This document shows, piece after piece, positions 57,913-64,000 of a DNA stretch of 64,000 bases. The stretch spans positions 62,001-126,000 of the forward strand of contig NZ_JBDJAW010000014.1 in the NCBI RefSeq assembly GCF_039649665.1, read 5' to 3'. A model generated the notes under the pieces. The model saw only the letters and a program-made list of their open reading frames with translations, did not search any database and was not told the origin of the DNA. Made by a program: the position numbers and the translations under genes. The stretch comes from Microbispora sp. ZYX-F-249. GTDB taxonomy: Bacteria; Actinomycetota; Actinomycetes; Streptosporangiales; Streptosporangiaceae. The first letter of the stretch is position 1, and every line of letters starts with the position of its first letter.

Positions 57913-60462
57913 TCAGGCGCAGGCCGGGAGGATCTCCGCGGTGAGGGCCTTGTTGGCGTCGTGGACGCGCTTGACGTCGGGCTTGGTCACGGCCCTGTCG
58001 TAGGTCATCAGGCCGTTGATCTCGGTCTCCACGTCGGTCGTCTGGGTGTAGACGGCACCGCTCAGGCCGTTGCAGGCGTGCAGCCTGCGCAGGGCGTCGT
58101 CCATCTCCAGGAAGCGCTTGGTCAGCGCCTCGCCGTCGGCCTCGACCGCGTAGCCCCAGCCGCCGCCGGTCCAGGTGTGGCCGACCACCGGCAGGGCGAG
58201 CCCGCCGTACTCGCCGAGCACCGACGCACGGAAGAAGCCGGGCCGGCCGGGGCTGCCGGGGCCGGGATAGATGTGGTAGTCCATCACGTCGCCGTTGCCG
58301 CCGTCCTGGGCGCCGCAGCAGTTGATGCCGCTCTGGTTGTCCACGAGACGGGAGGGGTCGAGGCTCTTGACGTAGTCGGCGATCCTGGAGACGTCGTACT
58401 GGCCCCAGCTCTCGTTGAACGGCACCCACATCACGATCGACGGACTGCTGCGGTGCTGGTCCACCATCTCCCGCAGCTCGCTCTCGAACTGCTCCTTGTC
58501 GGCCGCGCCCGGCGAACCGTTCGTCGACGGCATGTCCTGCCAGACGAGCAGGCCGAGCCTGTCGGCGTACGCGTACCAGCGGTCGGACTCGACCTTCATG
58601 TGCTTGCGCACCATGTTGAAGCCGAGCGCCTTCGTCTGCTCCAGGTCGTAGCGCAGGGCCTCGTCGGTCGGCGCGGTGTAGATGCCGTCCGGCCAGTAGC
58701 CCTGGTCGAGCGGGCCGAACTGGAAGACCGGCGTGCCGTTGAGCATGACCCTGGTCGTGCCGTTCACCCTGCCGGTCGAGATGGAGCGCATCCCGAAGTA
58801 GCTCTCCACCTTGTCGCCGCCCTTCAGCTCGACCGTGAGGTCGTACAGGTACGGGTCGTCGGGCGTCCAGAGGTGCGGGTCCGGGATCGGCACGGCCAGC
58901 TCCTTGCCGGCCGGGCCGGTGACCCTGCCGACGACGCGCTTGCCGGCGCGGGCGGTGACGACGGCGGTGGCGTCCCCGCCGGCCCGGACCGTCACCCGCA
59001 GGGACTGGCCGAGCACCTCGGGGATCGTGTCCACGGCCTCGATGTACGTCCGGTCGACCGGCTCCATCCAGACGGTCTGCCAGATGCCGGAGGCCGGGGT
59101 GTACCAGATGCCGCCCGGGGTCAGGGTCTGCTTGCCCTTGGGCTGGCCGCCGGCGCCGGTCGGGTCGCTCACGCCCACGACCAGCTCCTGCCGGCCCTTG
59201 CGGGTGAGCGCGTCGGTCACGTCCACGGTGAACCTGTCGTAGCCGCCCTTGTGCGCGCCCACCTGCTTGCCGTTGACGTAGACGACCGCCTCGTAGTCCA
59301 CGGCGTCGAGGTGGAGCAGGACGCGGTCCTTCTTCCAGGAGGACGGCACCTCGAAGGTGCGGCGGTACCACATGCGGTCCTCGTGGCGGCCGATGCCGGA
59401 CAGGCTCGACTCCACCGGGTACGGCACGACGATCCTCTCGGCGAGGTCGCGGCCGAAGGGCGGTGCCTCGCCTTCCTTCGCGGCGGCGAACTGCCAGGTG
59501 CCGTTGAGGTTCTGCCAGCGGTCGCGGACGAGCTGCGGGCGGGGATACTCGGGCAGCGGGTTGTCCGCGTTCACCTTGTCCGCCCAGCGGGTCTTCAGCA
59601 CGTACGTGGAGGCGTTGGTCACCGGCACCCAGGAGAACGCCTCGATCGCGGTGCCGTCCGCCTTCGCCAGGCCGCCGTCACCGTCGTAGGAGGCCCGCAC
59701 GTCGGCGGCCAGGCGCGGGATGGGAGCGCCGAGCTTCAGCGTGACCTTCGTGGTCCCGTCGAGGGCGGCCGACTCCACCGGCCACTTCGTCGCGGCGACC
59801 GTCAGGCCGAAGTGCCCGGCGGCGCCGGCGGGGAGCGGCGCGAGCGCGGTGCCGCCGAAGTCGAGGGTGGCGGTGCCGCCCGCCGCGTCGACGGTGACGC
59901 TCGCCGGCCCGGGCGGGTCGAAGCCCTCGGGAAGGTAGAACGCCTCCGCCGGCACGGCCTGCTTGGCCTGGCTGGGGCTCTGCCAGCGCAGGTGGAGGTT
60001 GGCACCGCCGAAGTGCTCGAAATACTCGACCTTGAAGTTGTACTTCCGGCCGGCCTGCAGGGTTATCGGGGTGCCGGTCTGCTCCTTGTCCCAGTCGTCC
60101 ACCCAGTGGTCGATGACGAGCGTGTCGTCCACCCAGAGCCGGAAGCCGTTGTCCCCGATGATCGAGAAGGTGTACGGCTCGGAGTACGCGGGCTGGATGC
60201 GGCCCGTCCACCGCACGGTGACGTCGTCCTCCCGCCCGGTCAGCGAGGTGAAGACCGGGTTGAGGTCCGGCAGTTCCAGATCCGGGTCGATCACGGTGGC
60301 CTTGAGCTGGGCGAAGTCGAACTTCCCTGCCGCCGAGGACAGGTAGTAGTCGCCGCGCAGGCCGTGCCGCTCGGCGTCGGCGGCGGTCGCGGGACCCTGC
60401 CCCGCGACCTGCCAGACCGCGCCGAGAACGACGGCCAGGAGTAAGAGGATGGGCTTTCTCAC
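57913..60462 (-). CDS. Secreted GH2 glycosidase with PA14 domain
   Basis: An 849-residue exported enzyme. Signal peptide about 1-28. A PA14 carbohydrate-binding domain (about 33-165: GLRGDYYLSS, YSEPYTFSIIGDNGFRLWVDDTLVIDHW, YFEHFGGANLHLRW) is followed by a linker and GH2 domains: sugar-binding (about 310-450, WQNLNGTWQFA, MWYRRTFEVP), sandwich, and TIM barrel (about 570-845) with GFNMVRKHMKVESDRWYAYADRLGLLVWQD, acid/base in VPFNESWGQ and nucleophile in LGEYGG. Divergent from a DeoR gene and directly upstream of the YtfQ-type transporter. It would release the transported sugar outside the cell; galactofuranose is a good candidate. Confidence 0.9.
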   Translation of the reverse strand: MRKPILLLLAVVLGAVWQVAGQGPATAADAERHGLRGDYYLSSAAGKFDFAQLKATVIDPDLELPDLNPVFTSLTGREDDVTVRWTGRIQPAYSEPYTFSIIGDNGFRLWVDDTLVIDHWVDDWDKEQTGTPITLQAGRKYNFKVEYFEHFGGANLHLRWQSPSQAKQAVPAEAFYLPEGFDPPGPASVTVDAAGGTATLDFGGTALAPLPAGAAGHFGLTVAATKWPVESAALDGTTKVTLKLGAPIPRLAADVRASYDGDGGLAKADGTAIEAFSWVPVTNASTYVLKTRWADKVNADNPLPEYPRPQLVRDRWQNLNGTWQFAAAKEGEAPPFGRDLAERIVVPYPVESSLSGIGRHEDRMWYRRTFEVPSSWKKDRVLLHLDAVDYEAVVYVNGKQVGAHKGGYDRFTVDVTDALTRKGRQELVVGVSDPTGAGGQPKGKQTLTPGGIWYTPASGIWQTVWMEPVDRTYIEAVDTIPEVLGQSLRVTVRAGGDATAVVTARAGKRVVGRVTGPAGKELAVPIPDPHLWTPDDPYLYDLTVELKGGDKVESYFGMRSISTGRVNGTTRVMLNGTPVFQFGPLDQGYWPDGIYTAPTDEALRYDLEQTKALGFNMVRKHMKVESDRWYAYADRLGLLVWQDMPSTNGSPGAADKEQFESELREMVDQHRSSPSIVMWVPFNESWGQYDVSRIADYVKSLDPSRLVDNQSGINCCGAQDGGNGDVMDYHIYPGPGSPGRPGFFRASVLGEYGGLALPVVGHTWTGGGWGYAVEADGEALTKRFLEMDDALRRLHACNGLSGAVYTQTTDVETEINGLMTYDRAVTKPDVKRVHDANKALTAEILPACA

Positions 60463-60654
60463 AGGGATCCTTTCCTGCGGGCAGGGCAGGGCCGGGCCGG
60501 GCGGACGCGCCGTACGGCGTGACCGCGACCGGCCGGCGCGGCGGCGGCGCTCAGAGGCGGCGCACGCCGACGCCCTCCTGCCGTGACGTGGGGGGTGGGT
60601 CGAGATCGGCGTCGCGGACCGGGCACGCGGGGATCGCGCCTTCCGAACGGGACC

Positions 60655-60740
60655 GATCAGAATCGGACAGGATCGAGTCGGTTATCGCCCTCAAATAAGC
60701 ATCGCCATGGGCGTCCGGTCAAGAGATCGGATCAGATTCG
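60655..60740. promoter_or_regulatory. Repeated GATCAGAWTCG elements in the GH2-deoR promoter region
   Basis: GATCAGAATCG at 60655-60665 and GATCAGATTCG at 60730-60740, with related GATCGGA at 60784-60790. DeoR proteins often bind such spaced direct repeats. The 353-bp gap is AT-richer than its surroundings and holds both divergent promoters. Confidence 0.5.
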
Positions 60741-60815
60741 TTCATTTCCGGTCAACAGTGCGCCGGTTTCGCCGGTCTACTATGATCGGAACCGGTCACA
60801 GCGGAGGGTGAGGGC

Positions 60816-61616
60816 GTGGTCGACACGGACAGCGACGGGCGCCGGCCCGTGTTCGCGGCCGAGCGCCGCCAGCGCATCCTGGAGTTGGTGCGGGCCAACG
60901 GCGCCGTCTCGTTGCGCGAGCTCGCGCAGGCGGTCCAGTCGTCGGAGGTCACCGTCCGCCGCGACCTGCGCGCGCTTGAGTCGGAGGGCCTGCTCAACCG
61001 GCACCACGGCGGCGCCACTCTCCCCGGCGACCTGAACAGGGAGGCCAGCTACGTCCAGAAGGTGGCGCTCTCCTCGGCGGAGAAGTCCGCGATCGCCGAC
61101 CTGGCCGCGTCGCTGGTCGAGGACGGAGACGCGATCGTCGTCGGCCCGGGGACCACCACCCAGGAGTTCGCCCGCAGGCTGAGCAGGCACACCGAGCTCG
61201 CCGTGGTCACCAACTCGCTGCTCGTCGCCCAGGCCCTCGCCGGCTCCCCGCGCATCGAGGTGATGCTGACGGGCGGCACGCTGCGCGGTCCGATCCTCGC
61301 CCTCGTCGGGAGCGCGGCCGAGCGGTCCCTCGCGGGACTGCGCGTGCGCCGGGCCTTCATCTCCGGCAACGGACTCACCGCCGACCGCGGCCTGTCGACC
61401 CCGAACATGCAGGTCGCCTGCGTCGACCAGGCCCTGGCGGCCGCGGCGGAGGAGGTCGTCGTGCTGGCCGACCACACCAAGATCGGCATCGACGCGATGG
61501 TGCAGACCGTGTCCGCCGAGCAGATCGACCACCTGGTCACCGACGACGCCGCCCCGCGCGACGTGCTCGACGAACTCGGCGGCAAGGGCGTCCGCCTGCA
61601 CGTTGCTCAGATTTGA
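60816..61616 (+). CDS. DeoR-family regulator
   Basis: A 266-residue sugar-phosphate-responsive repressor. HTH: RRQRILELVRANGAVSLRELAQAVQSSEVTVRRDLRALESEGLLNRHHGGA (about 16-66). Effector domain: IVVGPGTTTQEFARRL, LAVVTNSLLVAQAL, VMLTGGTLRG, FISGNGLTADRGLSTPN and VVVLADHTKIG. The GTG has GGAGGG upstream. Divergent from the GH2 gene and followed by a sugar ATPase gene, so it probably controls both directions. Confidence 0.93.
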   Translation: MVDTDSDGRRPVFAAERRQRILELVRANGAVSLRELAQAVQSSEVTVRRDLRALESEGLLNRHHGGATLPGDLNREASYVQKVALSSAEKSAIADLAASLVEDGDAIVVGPGTTTQEFARRLSRHTELAVVTNSLLVAQALAGSPRIEVMLTGGTLRGPILALVGSAAERSLAGLRVRRAFISGNGLTADRGLSTPNMQVACVDQALAAAAEEVVVLADHTKIGIDAMVQTVSAEQIDHLVTDDAAPRDVLDELGGKGVRLHVAQI

Positions 61617-61682
61617 TCGAATGTGACGGCCTCGTTACGAGATTGTTTCCTGCCGGGCTCACCATTCGAGGCGGAGGCAACC

Positions 61683-63179
61683 GTGCTGCAGGCCGCAGGT
61701 ATATGCAAGAGCTTTCAGGGCGCGCCCGCGCTCGACCACGTCACCCTGGCCCTGCGGGCCGGGGAGGTCCACGCGCTCGTCGGCGGCAACGGCGCGGGCA
61801 AGTCGACCCTGGTCAAGGTGCTCTCCGGAGTGTGCAGGCCGGACGCCGGCCGGTTGCGCCTCCTCGGGGAGGAGGTCGCGCTCTCCTCCCCCGCCGAGGC
61901 GGCCCGGCTCGGGATCGCCACCATCCACCAGGACGCCGGTCTCGTCCCCACGATGAGCATCGCCGCCAACCTGTTCCTGGGACGGGAGCCGCGCGGCCGT
62001 TTCGGGCTGATCGACTTCGCCGCCATGCACGCGCGGGCCGCCGAGCTGCTGACCGCCTACGGGCTGCGCGCGGACCCGCGCCGCCCGCTCGGCTCGCTCG
62101 GCGGCGGCGCGCGTCAGCTCGTCGCCCTGGCCCGGGCCGCGTCCGCGGACGCGTGGCTGGTCGTCCTGGACGAGCCCGCGTCCGCGCTGGAGCGCGACGA
62201 GCTGGAGGTCCTGTTCGGCGCGATCTCCCGCCTGCGTGCCGAGGGCCGGGCGGTGCTGTACGTCACCCACCGGCTCGACGAGCTCTACGAGATCTGCGAC
62301 CGCGTGACCGTGCTGCGTGAGGGCCGGGTGGTGCACACCGGGCCGCTCGCCGGCCTCGACCGCCGCAGGCTCGTCTCGCTCCTGCTCGGCCGGCCCTTCC
62401 ATGCCGGCGGGGCCGACGCCGCCGTCACCGGCGAGCCCGCCGGCCCGCCCGCCGACGAGCCCCTGCTCGAGGCCCGGGGGCTGACCCGCCGCCACGTCCT
62501 GCGCGACGTCTCCCTCGCCCTGCGTACGGGAGAGGTGGTCGGCCTGGGCGGCCTGCGGGGCGCGGGGCGCAGCGAGACCGCGAAGGCGATCGCGGGCGCG
62601 CTGCGGGTGGACGCCGGGCAGGTGACGATCGCGGGCGCGCCCACGGGCAAGTGGTCGATCAGGAACGCGATCCGCGCCGGGGTCGGTCTCGTTCCGGAGA
62701 ACCGCCGCGTGGAGGGGATCGTGCCGACGCTGTCGGTCCGCGACAACATCGCGCTGGCCGCGCTCCCCCGGCTGTCCCGCGCGGGCATCGTCTCCGACGC
62801 GCATCTGGACCGGATCGTCGCCACGTTCATGCGGCGGCTGGACATCCGGGCGGTCTCGCCCCGTCAGGCCGCCGGGGAGCTGTCCGGCGGCAACCAGCAG
62901 AAGGTGCTGCTGGCCCGCTGGCTGGCGATGCAGCCGAAAGTGCTGCTGCTCGACGAGCCCAGCCGGGGCGTCGACATCGCGACCAAGCTGGCCATGCGGG
63001 CGCTGCTCGACGACCTGGCGGTGGACGGGCTGGCGATCCTGCTGATCTCCTCCGACGTGTCGGAGCTGGTGGAGAACTGCGACAGCGTGGTGGTCCTGCG
63101 TGACGGCGCGGTGGTCGGCGAACTCGCCGGCCCCGAGGTCAGCGAGGACCGCATCATGGGAGCGCTCGCCGCGGGCTGA
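61683..63179 (+). CDS. Orphan double-NBD sugar ABC ATPase
   Basis: A 498-residue CUT2-class ATPase, paralogous to the one at 55087-56637. NBD1: GGNGAGKST, LGSLGGGARQLVALARA, VVLDEPASALERDE, YVTHRLDELYEICD. NBD2: GLRGAGRSETAKAIAG, LSGGNQQKVLLARWL, VLLLDEPSRGVDIATK. The first-half DEPTSSL is DEPASAL here. GTG at 61683 is chosen because GGAGG lies 5 nt upstream; the longer reading from GTG 61623 lacks a site. No permease or binding protein gene accompanies it in the window, so it may serve the neighbouring permeases or an unlinked system. Confidence 0.9.
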   Translation: MLQAAGICKSFQGAPALDHVTLALRAGEVHALVGGNGAGKSTLVKVLSGVCRPDAGRLRLLGEEVALSSPAEAARLGIATIHQDAGLVPTMSIAANLFLGREPRGRFGLIDFAAMHARAAELLTAYGLRADPRRPLGSLGGGARQLVALARAASADAWLVVLDEPASALERDELEVLFGAISRLRAEGRAVLYVTHRLDELYEICDRVTVLREGRVVHTGPLAGLDRRRLVSLLLGRPFHAGGADAAVTGEPAGPPADEPLLEARGLTRRHVLRDVSLALRTGEVVGLGGLRGAGRSETAKAIAGALRVDAGQVTIAGAPTGKWSIRNAIRAGVGLVPENRRVEGIVPTLSVRDNIALAALPRLSRAGIVSDAHLDRIVATFMRRLDIRAVSPRQAAGELSGGNQQKVLLARWLAMQPKVLLLDEPSRGVDIATKLAMRALLDDLAVDGLAILLISSDVSELVENCDSVVVLRDGAVVGELAGPEVSEDRIMGALAAG

Positions 63180-64000
63180 CCTCCGCCGCCGGTTCCCCGT
63201 CGCGTCCGCCGAGGCGGCGGAGGCGATAGGAGACGGTGGCGACGGCGAGCGCGCCGCCCCAGATCGGCCAGAAGCACTCCGGCAGCCAGGCGCCCCATTC
63301 GTCCAGGGCGAACCGGCCGGCGACGGTCCACCTGATGTAGGTCAGCCCGGCCACGGTGACGATGATCGAGACGAATCCGGCGGGAACGACCGCGAGCGGC
63401 GGCGGCACCCTCCGGCCGCGCAGGACGGGCAGCCATCGGGGGAAGATCTCGCCCCATCGCTGCGTCAGGCCGAGGGTGAGCAGGCCGCCGAACGCGCCGA
63501 AGGTCGCGAGATAGGCCCCCGCCAGCCACATGCCGTCGTCCTGGCCCTGCGCCAGGAACTCCCGGCTGATGCCGAGCGGGATGCCCAGCGCCCACGCCCA
63601 CCGGGTGGCGCAGTACAGCAGCGGCACCGCCACCGCCACGTACACCGCCCGGCGTCCCCGCTCGGGCGTGAACCAGCTCGCCCGTCGCCGCCGCCGGCCG
63701 TAGGCCAGCGCCGCGGCGGCCAGCAGCAGCCCCCCGAGCACGCACACGAGCTGGTTGAGCACCGGCCACGGCCAGGCGTCGGCGAGAGTGGCTCCGCCCA
63801 GGCCCCAGCCGAAGACCGGCGCCACCAGCAGCAGCGGCGTGTACGCGACGCCCATCATCACCCGGGAGTCGGGGACCACCAGGATCAGCAGAGCGGCGAT
63901 CGGCCAGGCCAAGAACAGCGGTAGCCGGCTGTCGCTCCCGCGCGTCAGCGCCAGCGCCGTCACGGCGGTCGGCAACGCGAAGGCGGCGATCCACCAGCCG
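63154..64000 (-). CDS. Polytopic membrane protein, 5' end outside the window
   Basis: A hydrophobic protein with at least seven helices (LFLAWPIAALLILVVPD, LLLVAPVFGWGLGG, VLGGLLLAAAALAYG, AVYVAVAVPLLYCATRWAWAL, LAGAYLATFGAFGGLLTLGL). The open frame continues past position 64000 (GWWIAAFALPTAV...), so the start is not seen. I do not recognise a family. Its 3' end overlaps the convergent ABC ATPase gene by 26 bp. Confidence 0.8.
   Translation of the reverse strand, partial: GWWIAAFALPTAVTALALTRGSDSRLPLFLAWPIAALLILVVPDSRVMMGVAYTPLLLVAPVFGWGLGGATLADAWPWPVLNQLVCVLGGLLLAAAALAYGRRRRRASWFTPERGRRAVYVAVAVPLLYCATRWAWALGIPLGISREFLAQGQDDGMWLAGAYLATFGAFGGLLTLGLTQRWGEIFPRWLPVLRGRRVPPPLAVVPAGFVSIIVTVAGLTYIRWTVAGRFALDEWGAWLPECFWPIWGGALAVATVSYRLRRLGGRDGEPAAEVSPRRALP

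Noticed and set aside
61623-61682. GTG 61623 as start of the orphan ABC ATPase
   Set aside because: No ribosome binding site and 20 residues without family similarity; GTG 61683 has GGAGG 5 nt upstream.
63100-63924. Plus-strand frame opposite the last membrane protein
   Set aside because: Gln/Arg/Pro-rich shadow; the minus strand encodes regularly spaced hydrophobic helices.
1-64000. Biosynthetic gene cluster of the PKS/NRPS/RiPP type, prophage or integrative element
   Set aside because: No megasynthase, precursor peptide with maturation enzymes, integrase, phage structural gene, or tRNA-associated attachment site was seen.

Overview
The window is high-GC DNA with frequent GTG and TTG starts, strong GGAGG ribosome binding sites and GTGA/ATGA gene overlaps. 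Gene content (an S. coelicolor-type LitR/LitS carotenoid locus, an alditol oxidase, DUF6157, DUF6295 and DUF4236 proteins, LacI- and DeoR-controlled glycosidase and sugar-ABC loci, a c-di-AMP riboswitch in front of a CHAP hydrolase) points to a chromosomal segment of a filamentous actinobacterium, most likely from the Streptosporangiaceae (Nonomuraea/Microbispora-like). That taxonomic call is inference from gene content. I saw no insertion sequence, prophage, CRISPR array, tRNA or rRNA.

Layout. 1-2090: the 3' end of a MarR gene, two convergent secreted proteins that share a propeptide-like motif (one with a probable I36 inhibitor domain), a perfect CRP-type palindrome and an aminotransferase remnant. 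2091-15424: light-responsive carotenoid locus: litS-like ECF sigma, DUF523/DUF1722 and tspO in one minus-strand operon; litR (MerR plus B12-binding); crtE-crtI-crtB-plsX on the plus strand; a CrtA-like monooxygenase; plsY; then cruF, a CrtD-like desaturase and a family 2 glycosyltransferase on the minus strand. No lycopene cyclase is present, so the expected product is an acyclic, hydroxylated, glycosylated and perhaps acylated carotenoid. 15514-20428: aldo/keto reductase, alpha/beta hydrolase, DUF6157, glycogen-debranching-like glucosidase and a small ORF. 20494-26271: secreted and stress-type small proteins, including two paralogous exported proteins with conserved upstream DNA on either side of a fasciclin lipoprotein, a Csp-type copper-binding protein and a MarR regulator.

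26429-34168: a probable aromatic-acid catabolic island (amidohydrolase, family III CoA-transferase, citryl-CoA-lyase-like protein, LigB/LigA-type extradiol dioxygenase, quinone oxidoreductase, AlkD-like gene, IclR regulator), with similar IclR-type palindromes upstream of the CoA-transferase and upstream of the IclR gene. 34459-44847: secreted esterase, DUF305, a CHAP hydrolase behind a c-di-AMP riboswitch, dienelactone hydrolase plus DUF6295, GNAT, SPW-repeat protein, GH15, alditol oxidase and peroxiredoxin. 45042-53160: methyltransferase, MFS exporter, and a LacI regulator with two GH3 glycosidases and four copies of a 13-bp operator. 53182-63179: a GH2 enzyme with a PA14 domain, a YtfQRT-YjfF-type sugar ABC transporter, a DeoR regulator and an orphan double-NBD sugar ATPase, together resembling a galactofuranose-type scavenging locus. 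The window closes inside a membrane-protein gene.

Start codons were chosen by ribosome-binding-site spacing and family length. Functions are family-level inferences from reading the sequence; no database search was run.
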